From: Haliotis asinina
Taxonomy: Eukaryota > Mollusca > Gastropoda > Lepetellida > Haliotidae
Direction of reading: 5' to 3'
NCBI RefSeq assembly: GCF_037392515.1
Contig: NC_090295.1
Coordinates: forward strand, 25,708,501 to 25,772,500
DNA: 64,000 nt
Shown: piece after piece, positions 9,584 through 21,971 of the stretch
Position numbering within the stretch: position 1 is the stretch's first letter
Layout of the letters: every line of letters begins with the position of its first letter
The notes under the pieces: model-generated
The model's input: only the letters and a program-made list of their open reading frames with translations
Databases searched by the model: none
What the model was told of the DNA's origin: nothing
Made by a program: the position numbers and the translations under genes

Positions 9584-12500
9584 ATGCCCCCAATGACAGG
9601 AGACACGTATGGTTCACGCGTGGAGAAATGGACCTTGAAAGAAATGCAGCTGAACAGACTTCATGAGGAAATGTAACGGTACTTTTGGCGTTTTGTTGTG
9701 GACAAAACGTCAAGATTAACGAAATGGAATTTCACACACGACAAATGTACACGGTAGACGCCCTCAGTAGAGTCTCCAGTGTTTATTTGTAATGACTACT
9801 GTCAGTTTTTGACAGAGATGACATATGTATGTAGGAATATTACCGTTTTGTAAATTTGAGAAAATCTACTCCCCAAATGACGTCAGATAGTGCATTGTTT
9901 TTGTTCACAGCATTGCTAAGAGAGAGTCTCTATTGCACTCAGCTGGTGCATACCTTCGGCAGCAGGTGGACAAGAGGGGCACTGCTCCATCTAACACTCA
10001 GACCATAGATGAGATCACCGTCAGGAATGAACGTCTGATAAAGGTCTGGACATACATACCTGCATATTTCATAAATTAGATCAATTATATAAAATTTCAA
10101 AACCCAGTTTAAAGGGGCACTGATGCGGAGCGAATAATGTTTCTCGCCAACGGTCTAATTACGAAACCAAACCGCAAATTGGTCAGCACCCGCTCCTTTG
10201 ACAGTGACGGACAAAGGAACTGGGCTCCTGTCCATATTAGCAGAATTTCTTCACCTAAACAGTCGGGAGGCCGGATGCCCATCATATGCCATTTGTTTAA
10301 AAATATCCATGGTGTTCCTTGTCTGATCGTAACCAAATATCCCAGCAGTGTAGTTCTTTTCGGATGCTTGGATGGTATAGTTACTGATCCAATTTGATCC
10401 TATTTTGAATGTTTTTAACCTCGATATTTAATCATTTTACATGAAAATATGATGTCTACAGGCACGTAGCCATTTGTTTAAGTACGGAAGATTGCAAAGC
10501 TTTATATTTAGGTAATTCTGAGTGTTGGTTCAGCTGTGAATAGCAAATATCTTACGAAAAATTTGATAGCTATGGTAGCTACAATGGTTTATTATTTATG
10601 ACAATAAAAACACACAGTTGATTTTTTTGAATTCGTAAACAAACAACGATGATTTTGCCTTTGGTAGAGAAATCTGAAAATTTTCTTACGTAAAAAAACC
10701 TTATTTCACCTATTTACCAAAGTACACAGCAAATGCCCGTGTGTATTCCTTATGTAACGAAATTCCGTTGGTATCCTCAAAACAGTTTCGGCCCAATAGT
10801 GTTTTCAGGATGCATGCGACACAGAGATTACATCTTCCTTGCTGTAACTCGCGTTTGATGGTGTAAACCTACACGTGTTATTTGTCATCATTCTCAGGAT
10901 GGTCAATAAATGAATTTATAACAGGTATAATTAGTAGTAACACAACTTCGGTTACTTAACAAAGGTTCCCATTTGGCATTTCTCCTGTCTGGAGTAAATA
11001 CTCAACATTATAAATTAAGGTCTGTAATGGCAAATGTATTGTATGTTATGTAATATGTGCATGTAAGTGATGCAAGAGGGTTTATCAACTGAGTTACAAA
11101 AACAAACACCGATCAAAGGATTAACCGATAACTCACCGATTGATTAATTACTTTTATCTTCTAGCGGATTTGTCAAAAGGCAGTGTGTGTAGATGACTAC
11201 ACCCTGTCGTAAAGTGTAAGTGCAAAAACAACATCCTCCCTTCAAAGAATTAACCACCCTTGCGTCGATTGATTGATTGCTCATTATTGGTTAACTAAAT
11301 TACTTAGAATAGTGGACATCATACAATTAGTTGCCAGGTGTGCTATCTTGGGAGACCAATGAGAGGTTTATCTGGTTTTCACCAACGAAAGAGGTGAAAC
11401 GATGTGTTACTTTTTCGCAAATGAGACAGTTGTAAGACACGCGACACAGAGCAGGATTATTTACCAGCTGCAGATGAATGGAATACGATTTCTTTTACGT
11501 GGATATTGATGGATACATTCCTGAACAAGGTAGTAGCCTGACATCGTTGCTATAAAATTAGTCTGTTTTACATTCATTTTTTGCATTTTGTTTTAATTTA
11601 TTTGTTGTAGCATTCAGCAGAATCTGTATGATAGAAAAAACACACTAGATCGCGTATGTGTGTGAAATAGGATCCACATTGGCATTCTATACAATGTATA
11701 AATGTTGCTGTTATGTTAGAAATTTACTATGAGTATAAGCAGATCGTGTGTTCTTTTATTTATTTTCAGAATCATACAAGTATGACAATAAACTAACTAG
11801 GGTTATGTGACAAAATATAGAGACTACATTGGCTTCGTTATTTTTCCGTCCTAATAGTTTTTTACCATTTCTACCACGGGCAGATGATTAACCTTCAAAG
11901 TGTTTCATTTGTTTTCATAATACATTTGTAATGAAGTGAAAATGACTTTACCTTAGTTGATCTATCTATAATTAAACTCTCAGTTGCGCCTACGGACTGC
12001 GCAGCAGAGGTCACGAACCAGTCACGAATTCTGGGATATCATCCGGGTACTCACGGGAGAAAAACAATAACAAAAGTTTACACCAGTCCACGGAAATTGC
12101 TCCGCATCAGTGCCCCTTTAACTACAATCAGTGTACATATTTACTCATTTTCCTTTTCTGCCATGTGTTCTCCAGATATGAATATCTATGTCATATATCC
12201 ATAAAAATGGACAATATTTGGATGCAACAGAATTTATTGGTGCATCCACAGGGACTCAGAAAATGTCCAAATATGTTTTGTAAAAGTTCCAATCAAGTAA
12301 CAACAAATTTTAACTGAGTTTGCTACTGGTATTATTTGCAATTTAATCAATACAGCAAATAATGTAGTGATCATGATACACAAGACAATAACAGTATTAA
12401 TACACATATTTAAATGTCAGACACCCATTTTGTTGTCCATGACCCCTGAAAATTAACAGTATGAGTCCCAGGGACCCTCAAATACAGGACTCGAGGTAAA

Positions 12501-14917
12501 TCCCTGCATTATGTGTGTATGAAATATACAGGAGAGAAGGCACAAAAATGCTGTGACTTGCATATTGTAGCATGGGCTGGTAGAACTGTTTGCAGCTTTT
12601 GGAACAGATATCACTGTAGGCTAAGATTCACTGCACATCATACAATGCTCTGTTGTGGCAGGGCGACTGTAACTGGGAGAGAGGTCACTCCTCGAAAAGC
12701 CCCTTAATGTATGACGCATCTTGTTATGTGACCAGTGTAGCCATTATGGCGGAAGCTAAGTTCTTAAGATTGAGCCCTGTTTATTTCAACAATTATTTCA
12801 TTTGCGGAGTGTAGTGACAACTGAGAAGATACATGTACAAGTCATTTTAAGGCAGATAATTGTTATTAGTGTCAGTATTAGTACAGTGGATTTGTTGTAA
12901 AGTTTCAAGTCAGCATGTTATAGCTTACTGGCTTCACTTCTTGGTACACAGCGAAGGAAGAATAAATTCTATCAATAGAAACTTCTGCCACATATTTGTT
13001 TAATTTTCTGAAACGTGTTTGCAAATAAATAACAGTGACAATTTTACAACTTTAAATAATTGTTAGGGTGTATTTAAGGTGTGTGAACAATATGACATAT
13101 TGCCGATCTGATCTGATCCGCCACTGAAATACTGCAGGGCAATGCTCGGGTGTTTCTACTTAATGCTCTAAAACTTCATTCACATACACCTTTAGTTTTT
13201 ATGAGTGGAATACACCATCAGGTGGAAGGTGTCTGTAAGTAATAATGATAGTTTTATAAGTTTTGAAAAATTGTTAGGATGTGTGAAAAATATCAGTCTA
13301 AAAAAAATTGTAAAAAATTCACAGAGTTGGTATGATGTTCTGATGATGATCAGCGTTTCATTGAGTATGTTATGTTTATTAGTTTTCGAGCTAGACTGCA
13401 ATTCATCTTTTGAGCCCACCAGACTATACACCCATATACTGTGTGCACAGGATTACACAGTACACATCTCACACACAAAGTATTTGATATACTACACATT
13501 TTTGAGGCCTCAATAGTGCAGACTGATTTGAGGTTATAATTTGAAATAATAATCTACCCTACAGTTTATTTCTGACCTGGGTGTGAGTCCATTTGCACAA
13601 TCAAAGTCGGCTTCTCGTTAGAGTTGTTTGGAGTTAGGAAAAATAGGAAAGTGGTATTTTTTTCCGACTTTCCCCTCTGTCAATGATGGTACTGGATCAG
13701 TGATTTCATTAAAGCTTGAAATTTCAACTAGGTTATTGTTACCTTAGTTGATATTTCATATCAACCTTTTGATGAGAGATGAGGTGAGAAAATACAATGC
13801 AATAACCATTTTTGTAGCATTTTTTACAGTACTTTAGCTGTCTGCTTATATGTATTAAAAGTCATTTTTATTTTTCGTAAAATTTAATCATTATGATTCA
13901 TTTGAGTGTTTTAACAAACAATAATTTATTTTTCATATTGATGGTGAATTGACACACATTATTCAAGAATTTTATAAACAGATGAGTGTTGTGCACAATA
14001 AGCACAGAAACAAAATTGCTGTGTTGACAGGATCTTCGTGACACGCAATGGAGATTGGCACAGGAAGCAGGGAAACCCCCAGACACCAAATTCCTCACTC
14101 TACAGGTACACACAATCTAGTTTCTCACTCTACAGGTACACACGGTCTAGTTTCTCACTCTGCAGGTACACACAATCTAGTTTCTCCCTCTACAGCCAGG
14201 TACACACAATCTAGTTTCTCACTCTACAGCCAGCCAGACAGTCTGTCATTACAGGCAGCGTAGTTCTTTACAAGGTGCTATAGTCTCTCATTACCCAGGC
14301 ACAAAGTGGACTACAATCTGCAGGTGCAGTCTGGTTGTTCTCAAGGTACTATAGTCTCTCATTTTTAATGCTTAGTCAGTCTATAATCTGCAGGTAAAGA
14401 CAGTCTAGTTCTTCACTATGTGATATAGTCTCTCATTATGTAGGCGCAAACAATCTACAGTCTGCAGGTACAGTGTAGTACTTTACTAGGTATTATAGTC
14501 TCTCATTACCCAGGCATCAACAGTCTGTAGTCTGCAGGTTGAGACACTATAGTTCTTCACTATGTGATAAAGTCTCTCTTTTCCCAGGCACAAACAATCT
14601 ACAATGTGCAGACAGTGTAATTCTTCACTAGGTGCTATAGCCTCTCATTACCAGGCACAAACAGTGTACAGTTTTTAACTTGGCGCTATAGCCTCTGATT
14701 ACCCAGGCACAAACAGTCTACAGTCTGCAGGAATATATTTTGTAACAGGATGGGGAATAATGATCTTCTTGTGATATTTATATCAGTTTAAGTATATAAG
14801 TTAACTAACTGTCTATGTTTGGTGTTGCAGAGTAACTACTGGTCAATGATAAGGAGCATGGAGCCACTATGGAAGGAGGGCATAGCACAGGCGGGTCTGA
14901 GGCCACCCATACAGTAG
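9584..14917 (+). CDS. Unrecognised 102-residue protein, three coding exons
   Basis: Exons are 9584-9672, 9911-10043 and 14831-14917. Donors are AT|GTAACG and AAG|GTCTGG; acceptors are GTTCACAG and GGTGTTGCAG. The phases join exactly (AT+C forms Ile; the second junction is phase 0), and the frame stays open to TAG at 14915-14917. An in-frame TGA at 9572 lies upstream, so the ATG at 9584, or the one three codons later, is the likely start. The product has no signal peptide or membrane segment. It is charged and helical, with segments such as VEKWTLKEMQLNRLHEE, SAGAYLRQQVDKRG and SNYWSMIRSMEPLWKEG, ending RPPIQ. I do not recognise the family; it resembles a small coiled-coil or scaffold protein in style only. 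The second intron, about 4.8 kb, hosts a 2-kb transposon and a tandem array. The exon-2 donor GTCTGG is weak. Confidence 0.72.
10113..12117. mobile_element. Non-autonomous DNA transposon, 2005 bp, perfect 19-bp terminal inverted repeats
   Basis: The left end AGGGGCACTGATGCGGAGC is exactly repeated in inverse at the right end (12099-12117). Both ends are bordered by TTAA (10109-10112 and 12118-12121), as for piggyBac. Because the border is symmetrical, a TA duplication with one extra A in the repeat (mariner-like) fits equally well. No transposase motif was found inside; the only ORF of note (10336-10109, minus) overlaps the left terminus and is not recognised. It sits in intron 2 of the 102-aa gene. 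Confidence 0.85.
12122..14090. other. AT-rich intron sequence, no further feature
   Basis: This is the rest of intron 2 of the 102-aa gene. It contains many short A/T runs and small ORFs on both strands (for example 13205-13516) without recognisable motifs or splice context. Confidence 0.5.
14098..14233. repeat. Short tandem array, 30- to 34-bp unit, about 4-5 copies
   Basis: Units follow TCTACAGGTACACACAATC then TAGTTTCTCAC, with one copy carrying an extra CCAG. It lies in intron 2 of the 102-aa gene, directly before a longer related array. Confidence 0.85.
14234..14745. repeat. Degenerate tandem array, about 60- to 70-bp unit, 7-8 copies
   Basis: Recurring blocks are TATAGTCTCTCATTACCCAGG, CACAAACAGTCTACA, GTCTGCAGGTACAG and TAGTTCTTCACTA. 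Copies differ by substitutions and indels. It ends about 90 bp before the last exon of the 102-aa gene. Confidence 0.8.
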
Positions 14918-16200
14918 CAGACATCTTATATGTGATAACTGCCATCTATATATCTACATTGCCAAGAGGTGTATTTAGAAGATGAAAGACTGTGGCCTAT
15001 CAACACATTGTTACTGCCAAGGCCATACAGGCCTGGAAACAGAAATGACCAATAGATTCTCATTCTTTTCCCACAATGTTACTAGTCTATCTTTATATGA
15101 ACCCCTGTTCTAACACGGCCTTGTTTCCCAGCCAAATCCCCTAGCGGCAAAAAATCACAACATAAATGATCTCCCTTCTTTCTAACCAGTCAGAACCTCA
15201 ACTTTGATCCACCTTGACTGATACAAGCACATGTGGGGCCACAAATATCCCTCCTCTGTTGTAATATTTAATGGCTAGCTTGTCTGGAAAAAACATTGAT
15301 TCGCCGATGCATGACTGAGATCTGTCTACAAGAAATATTTGCCCATCACACAGGGGAATAGGTTCTAGTTTTTGCAAAGCATACAGAATTTACCCAGGCT
15401 TTTGCCAATGATGACTACTGAAACAACATCTCTGATTGCATAAGTAAATGTGATTGCGACCAATCACAAATCCTGAACACTGGCACCATGAAAGGGTCGC
15501 ATTAGAACAGAAGTTCATAGGAGCAACCTCTGTGGGAAGAGAATGGGAGATTCCAAGTTAAAAGTTTTTCCAAGTCAAAAATACAGAAAATGAAGTATCC
15601 CTAAGCACCTTATCCTACCTGTGAGTAGACTCTGCCAACATTAAAGTGGAGATACAGGTTGACCCACTCATGAATGTGTCTTTGGGTTAACGAATGTAGA
15701 CACAAGTCTCTGCAAGTACAAACATAGCTGCTAGATTTTGTTGCAGAATTGTGTTTTAACTATTTGTGTTCTTTTCACACCTTGAAATTCACACAGTAAC
15801 ATGACTCGCATAAACGTATAACAAATATGCATGACAGAATGCCAAGACATCTGACGTGCAAACCATATATACCGATACAAACATCGTACACATAAAACTG
15901 TATGTGTGTACACTGTCATGAGAATATTAGACGTACACTGTCATGAGAATATTAGACAGTGTCACATATCCGGGGCTATGCATATAAATGTCAAATATAC
16001 ACAATGGGTGAAGCAACTTGATATATGATATATCATTACATATAAAGTTACAGGATTGTGGCCAGTAGGTGTAGGCTGTTCTCTAGGTCCCACCCCAACA
16101 TGGTCAGGGACATTATGTGTATCATCATTATATTGATTGTTTCTCCTGTGGATGACAATACTGCACTTGCAAACAGAGGGCTTACTTGCCTTTTCTGCGG
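14918..16200. other. 3' flank of the 102-aa gene; no gene seen
   Basis: No polyadenylation signal is obvious close to the stop. A perfect tandem duplication of 25 bp (unit GTACACTGTCATGAG followed by AATATTAGAC) lies at about 15908-15957. Nothing else could be supported. Confidence 0.45.
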
Positions 16201-16204
16201 CCAT

Positions 16205-19065
16205 TAGAAAGATTATGGCTCCTCTCAACATGGTTCTGAGGGCAACTGAGGCAGTGGCAATGGCCGTCGCGCATGCAACTTTGCATCAGCGGGCATACAT
16301 TTGGATAGCAATGGTGTTGTTACACGAACAATTCCACACCATCCTAGATGAGTTTGCGCAATTCTTACGGTATATCACAGCAATGAGTCGCAGAGGACCT
16401 CTTCATTTTAAGTCCTTGGGGGATAGACCTCTTTCTTCAGCCATGGTCGGGCAGGTCACTCTTTAATGGAGCTATTCGGGATGTGGCTGCCAGAGTTGGA
16501 CAAGATGCTCATTTACAGGTTTCTGTGGAGATGCTGAAATACCAACGGTTACAGTTTGAAGATTCTATGCATCAACGGAAACCTGATTGTTATGTTCCAT
16601 TCAACCCAGACCTGCGTTCAGGGCTGGTGACTTCCTTTTGAGGACGGGGTAACAGGTTTTTTTCGGCTGCCAGCTTTTGCTGCTTCAAGACCAGTTTCCG
16701 CTTTTGACTAGTCCTCCTCTCAGAAACCTGACATGCAGTGACTTCAAGATATTCCGCCCCAGTTATGCCTAATCAGACTGCCCCAGTAGATGGAAGACTT
16801 GGGACTTATGCCCTAAATTGGACCATTCTGGGTGACACTTGTGTTCTGTTCAAGGGGTTTCAACTTCTGATCGTTGGTAGTCCTCCTCTAACTTTCTTTC
16901 TGGATCACAGATCAACGATAGATACCTTCCTCCAGAAACTTGAAATCGAATCCCTGGGCCTGACTCATGTTGACCTGGGATTCTATTCTCAAATCTTTCT
17001 GGACCCCAAAAAGGACAAGTTGACGTTAATTTTTCAACATGAAGATCTTCAGTGGGATATTTCAACCTCTGCCTCATATTTGGATGGTGTCGCTGGCCCT
17101 TCTCAGGACTATTATCAAACTGGGAGATTACATGATCAGCCTCGACGTGCCGAATGCATATCTCCAAATCCCAATCTTCCTGGACCATCGCAAGTTCTTT
17201 CAGTTATTTTCGAGGGCATCCACTATCAGTAGCGTGTCCTCCTGCTTGGAATTTCTTTGGCTGATGGCTCTTTACACGGGTCACAAAGCCAATCAGTTTT
17301 CTCCAGGATAGTATTCAAAGCTGACTGTATTCAGGCTCTGACCAATCGTGCCCTTCTCCATCATTACATGGAGTTTGTGATGCAGCTACTTCACCATAGA
17401 CTGGTTAGTCAATCAGCAGAAATCGGAACTGATTCTTACTTGCTGTCTTCAGGTCACTGGAGCAGGTGTTCACAGAGGTCAACAAACAGTTTGTCCTGAG
17501 GAATCGTTTCTGCAAGATGCAGTGTCTAATTCCTTTTGCTTTGGCCCATCCCGGGACGCTTCTGTATCTTCTGTCGTCAGCTCAATTTTGCCCGTTGCAA
17601 TTGTTTCTAGTTCCTCACATCAGAGCGGGCAACCGGTTTGCTCTGATCATCGAATCCCCATCTCCTTTGGTGGATGGAAGAATTGAACATTTACAGTGGA
17701 GTTTGCCTAGAGCTGTTTATCCTATCTCACCACCTGTATGGATGCGTGGACGCGTCTCTACGTGGAGAAGGCGTTGGGAGGCCTCATCTACTTGACCAGC
17801 AAGTGGCAGGGCAGTGGACTCTTGCAGATTTTGCTTGTCACATCAGTGTTCTCGAGCTCAGGGCAGTGATTCTTTCCATTTTGCATTGGCAACCCCACTT
17901 GTGAGCGACTTCCCTCATGATCTGGTGGGACAATGCAGTTGTTGTATGGCGGATTGTGTCAACGGGGTCGACACAGCTTCTGTGGTGGACTCAAACAGTT
18001 CGTTGACCCAGCAGACTTTCTTCAGATAGAGGTTCAAGCCAACCATATTCCAGAGTCACTCTCACGACTAAGTTGTCCTTCTCAGACAGAGTGCAAGTTT
18101 CACCCGAAGGTGTTCAGGTCCTGTCTTCCATTGCCGACTCCAACAGCTGACCTCTTCACCACCTGATTCAGCCATCAGTTACCTTTGTTTGTGTCTCTGA
18201 TTCCGGACCCTTTGGCATGGGGTCAAGACGCTCTAGACATTCCATGGGATGATATCAAAACGCATACACGCTTCTACCGGTAGCCCTTCTTTCAAGGATA
18301 CGTGTTTCCACCAGTAGCCCTTCTTCCACGCATACTGCTCAAGCTGCACACAGCTCAGTGGGTGACACTGCATTTGATTGCGCCCAATTGGCTGCCCAGA
18401 AGTCGGTTTGTAAATCTGCCAGAGCTAGCCAAGCCTGATCCAGTTCAACTTACTGATCGACTAGAGCAATCAGCTACTGGTGCCGCTCATTCTCCATCTT
18501 CCCGTCTGGTGCATCTACATCGCTCATTGACTGCTGAAGGTTATTCTAAGCGTGTTGGTACTGCTATTACTACAGCTATTACTTTATGATGATAAGTGGA
18601 AGAATTTTGAAACGTATTGCAGGATGAAGGGCATAACATCTCCCACTTCTGCTTCACCCAGATTGTGGCAGAATACTTTCAGCATCTTCGAACCTCCAGA
18701 AAGCTTAAATTTAAGGTTCTACGTTATTGACTTACCTGGCTGTCCTTAACATAGTTGTTGCGTCGGCCTCGTGTGTGAAGGTGTCCACTGTCCCTGAAAT
18801 CCAGTCTCTCCTGAGATCATATGAGCTTGCTGACCACTCCCGGAAATTCCGACCTCCACCTTTGGATCTTTCTGTTGTACTTGCTCACCTTACGTCTCCA
18901 GTCTACGAGCCCTGCTCAATATGTTCCATCCAACTCGACCTGCGCTGAGAAGATTTTGAGCTTGTCACATTTAAGACCTTTTCCTCTTGTAGCTCAGGCT
19001 ACAGCTCCTCGTATTTCCGAGTTACACTCACTAGATGTTTGTTGGGCCACCTGATCATCTGAGCG
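16205..19065 (+). mobile_element. Decayed DIRS-like retrotransposon (gag, RT, RNase H, tyrosine recombinase remnants)
   Basis: Blocks in order on the plus strand, in shifting frames: a gag-like segment at 16216-16640; reverse transcriptase at about 17040-17250 with GDYMISLDVPNAYLQIPI and DHRKFFQLF; RNase H at about 17700-17910 with DASLRGEGVG, QWTLADFACHISVLELRAV and LHWQ; and tyrosine-recombinase-region remnants at about 18560-19050 with DDKWKNFETYCRMKG, EIQSLLRSYELA, PPLDLSVVLAHLTSP and RISELHSLDV. Gag, RT-RNase H and a tyrosine recombinase instead of a DDE integrase define DIRS-type elements, which integrate as circles. Many frame shifts and stops make it inactive. I could not find split or inverted terminal repeats, so the boundaries are approximate. 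Confidence 0.85.
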
Positions 19066-19187
19066 CGTTGCACGGTCATAGAGATGATTGGCGTGTGCCG
19101 ATGTCGGGATGGGGCTAGAGGGGTGGTCAGAGGCCAGGAAGATTTAATCAACTTAGCTCACAGCGCGTTTCTACACCTGGCTAGCTG

Positions 19188-19297
19188 TTCTCGAGACGTT
19201 CGTAGCCTTAGGAAGTTCTTAAGCCCATTCTAAACACATTGGCTACAACTAAAGTTAAGAATTCTTAGGGCTACGAACGTTTCGAGAATAAGGGCCC
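19188..19297. mobile_element. Palindromic MITE-like element, about 110 bp
   Basis: TTCTCGAGACGTTCGTAGCC at the left is the imperfect inverse of GGCTACGAACGTTTCGAGAA at the right. Inner arms also pair (GGAAGTTCTTAAG with TTAAGAATTCTTAG). The pentamer AGCTG flanks both sides (19183-19187, 19298-19302) and may be a target duplication, with GGGCCC and TTA extra at the right. The sequence could fold into a long hairpin. Confidence 0.7.
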
Positions 19298-19802
19298 AGC
19301 TGGACTTAGAAGACGAGGAGAGCTGCATGACGAGAGAGATAGAATGAGTATAGATATATACAATTTATGGATAAAATTTCAAATGTTATTTCCTGCAGTC
19401 AATCACGTAATATCTTACCGTATTTTGACCATCTTTAATAACTATTTTAAAGATTGAGACTGTTGCTGTGTGTCATTTCAAGCCCAGGTATAAATCATGT
19501 ACCATCTGAAGGAAACCCTCTAATGAGCAGTTGGTATGTGATCAAGAAAAGTGTTTGCCATCTGAAAAGCAGGAAGAGTTAGTTTCCAGTTAGTACCGTA
19601 CAGTGGCCGAGTTACAGTTTGAGCTATTTCTCTCTAACGCTTTGTCTCTGTTCCGCCAAATCGAGTTCACGATGCAAGGGAAATAACTCTTGCTAGCTTA
19701 TTGACCCTATATTGCGCCCAAAGGTGTATAAAATCCCCTAATCCCCTGACAGGATTTGTGTGTCATTTGCAACACATCGAATTTAGCAGGCTTATGAATC
19801 GG

Positions 19803-19933
19803 GGAGGAGGGGTATCATACTGCAGTGGAGGTTAAGGCGTTCGCTCGTCACAAGGTTGGATTCCCCACATGGGTACATTATGTGAAGCCATGGAATATTG
19901 CTAATAGCGGCGTAGAACATAACTCGCTCACTC
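19803..19933 (+). mobile_element. tRNA-headed SINE, plus orientation
   Basis: The A-box side is ACTGCAGTGGAGGTTAAGGCG and the B box is AGGTTGGATTCC, followed by CACATGGGTACATTATGTGAAG. The shared tail is GGAATATTGCTAATAGCGGCG and CTCGCTCACTC. Confidence 0.75.
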
Positions 19934-20273
19934 TATGTATGACATCTGTTACCAGTAACATATTAACGAAGGAAAACATGATTGTTAGTGTATGCCAATT
20001 CAATTTTTGTTTGTTGTCCAACGTGGCTACCAGCAATATTCCAACAAGCAAGACAAGTCTAATGACTTTACTAATTGTGGTGATATAGTTCTTTTTCTTG
20101 ATCTCATGTTTGAAGGATATGTAATAAATCTGTTATTTCTAACACAGTTTGCTTCTTCAGTCTGAAAAATTATGAGTTATTTATCATCCGTGAAAACAAT
20201 TTGGTTTTATTTACCCCTAGTGTTTGATGAGGGCCTGACGACAGGGAAGGCTACAATCCAGCAGTGCTACCAC

Positions 20274-20436
<163 letters not shown>

Positions 20437-21775
20437 TTATGTTTTCCTAAACCATGTTTAATAATTCCTCTCGTGAAATATGTTTTATTCAACATTTTAA
20501 GCGCCACTTGGTATTCAGAATATACCAATTTTATCATGGACCTGTTGGAATTAATTTGTCTTATTTGTCGTCTCCATTGCTAGAAATTTTGTAACATTTA
20601 TTCTACATAAAAACACTTATGGCGTAGTGGGCGAATGAAGCAGGGGAGGTCATTGTAAATATTCAACATGGAATAATACCCTCCTGTTCCTTCACTCCGT
20701 TGAACCGGAAGAGGGAATGGAGGCGAAAAACGGTCTGATATAAAAGAAAATGTTCAATAAACAATATTTCACGTGAGTAATTGTTCAACACGGGGTTGGA
20801 GATGTGAGAGCACAACCCAGTGAAGAAATGGGTGAATACCTTTGATGGTGGCGATATTTTATTTTTTACATGAAAAATATTTTTCGAACTCAAGCGAGGA
20901 AAGTACGTTGCCAACCTTTGCTCGCTTCGCTCGCACGTAAGAAGATTGGTAATTCTGTCTATGCTGCACAACCCAGTGGCGCTACAGTTTGCCTGTGACG
21001 AGACTATGTTGTTGTATGGAATTTATAATGGCAATGCCATTGTGGGGCATGGCCCAGATCTTAATTTATGGAATGATTTACGTGTAAGTTATAACACATA
21101 TTCATTCACTTTGCTATGTTAGTGAAAATGCCAGCTTTGCAGCAAAAAGGCATTAATTGTTAGTGCTTAAAAACTCTTGAAATAATGCATGGTTAATTTA
21201 TGATAACTGAGTGGTTCCCTGTCCACGATAACAGTCAACGTGCGTTTGAATATTGTATATTGTATTAGCGAAAACTGAATGTAAACCAACGCAATCAGGT
21301 GGCCAGATTCACAATCGGCTGTTTTTCGCTTACGGCGGGGGTTGTCTCCCTTGCATCAGAAGCTCGACACCTATTTGTTCTGCCTGATAACCAGATTTAC
21401 GACGGAGGTCGGACAGACAGTAACATGCACCACATGTAACATAACTGAGATTACAAACAAATAGTCGTCGCTGGCTGGGCGAGATGAGACGCTATCAACC
21501 ATTTCTTTACATCCTATTACTGCAGATCTTGAGATTCCTGGTAACAACTGGAACAAAAGGTTGGTGGCAACTGTCACTGTGTTAATCGCGTGTCATCTTT
21601 CCCCGACTGCCTTGCTAGATTGTCTGATTCAAATCTATCCAGTCAGCTCTAGTCGCCGAGAGTCGATAACCTACAAATCACCTGCATACAACCAATACAA
21701 ATGCGAAATCGTATTGTAATGTCTTGCCAGTTACACGGCCATGGCATATGCTAAAAAGCAAATGTCCATTTGAAA
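20437..21775. other. No gene recognised
   Basis: Mixed sequence with a CTCGCTTCGCTCGCACG motif near 20920 and small ORFs. Nothing supports exons or a named repeat. Confidence 0.4.
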
Positions 21776-21971
21776 ATGAGGTCGTAAGAGGCGACTAACG
21801 GGATCGGGTGGTCAGGCTCGTTGACTTGGTTGACACATGTCATCGGTTCCTAATTGCGTAGATCGATGCTCATGTTGTTGATTGCCTGGTCCAGACTCGA
21901 TTATTTACAGACCACCACCATATAGCTGGAATATTGCTGAGTGCGGCGTAACCCTAAACTCACTCACTCAC
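21776..21971 (+). mobile_element. SINE, non-tRNA-head family, plus orientation
   Basis: It starts near GTCGTAAGAGGCGACTAACG and runs through GGTGGTCAGGCTCG, TAGATCGATGCTCATG and GTCCAGACTCGATTATTTAC, ending with the shared tail GCTGGAATATTGCTGAGTGC and CTCACTCACTCA. The extreme 5' end is missing. Confidence 0.85.
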
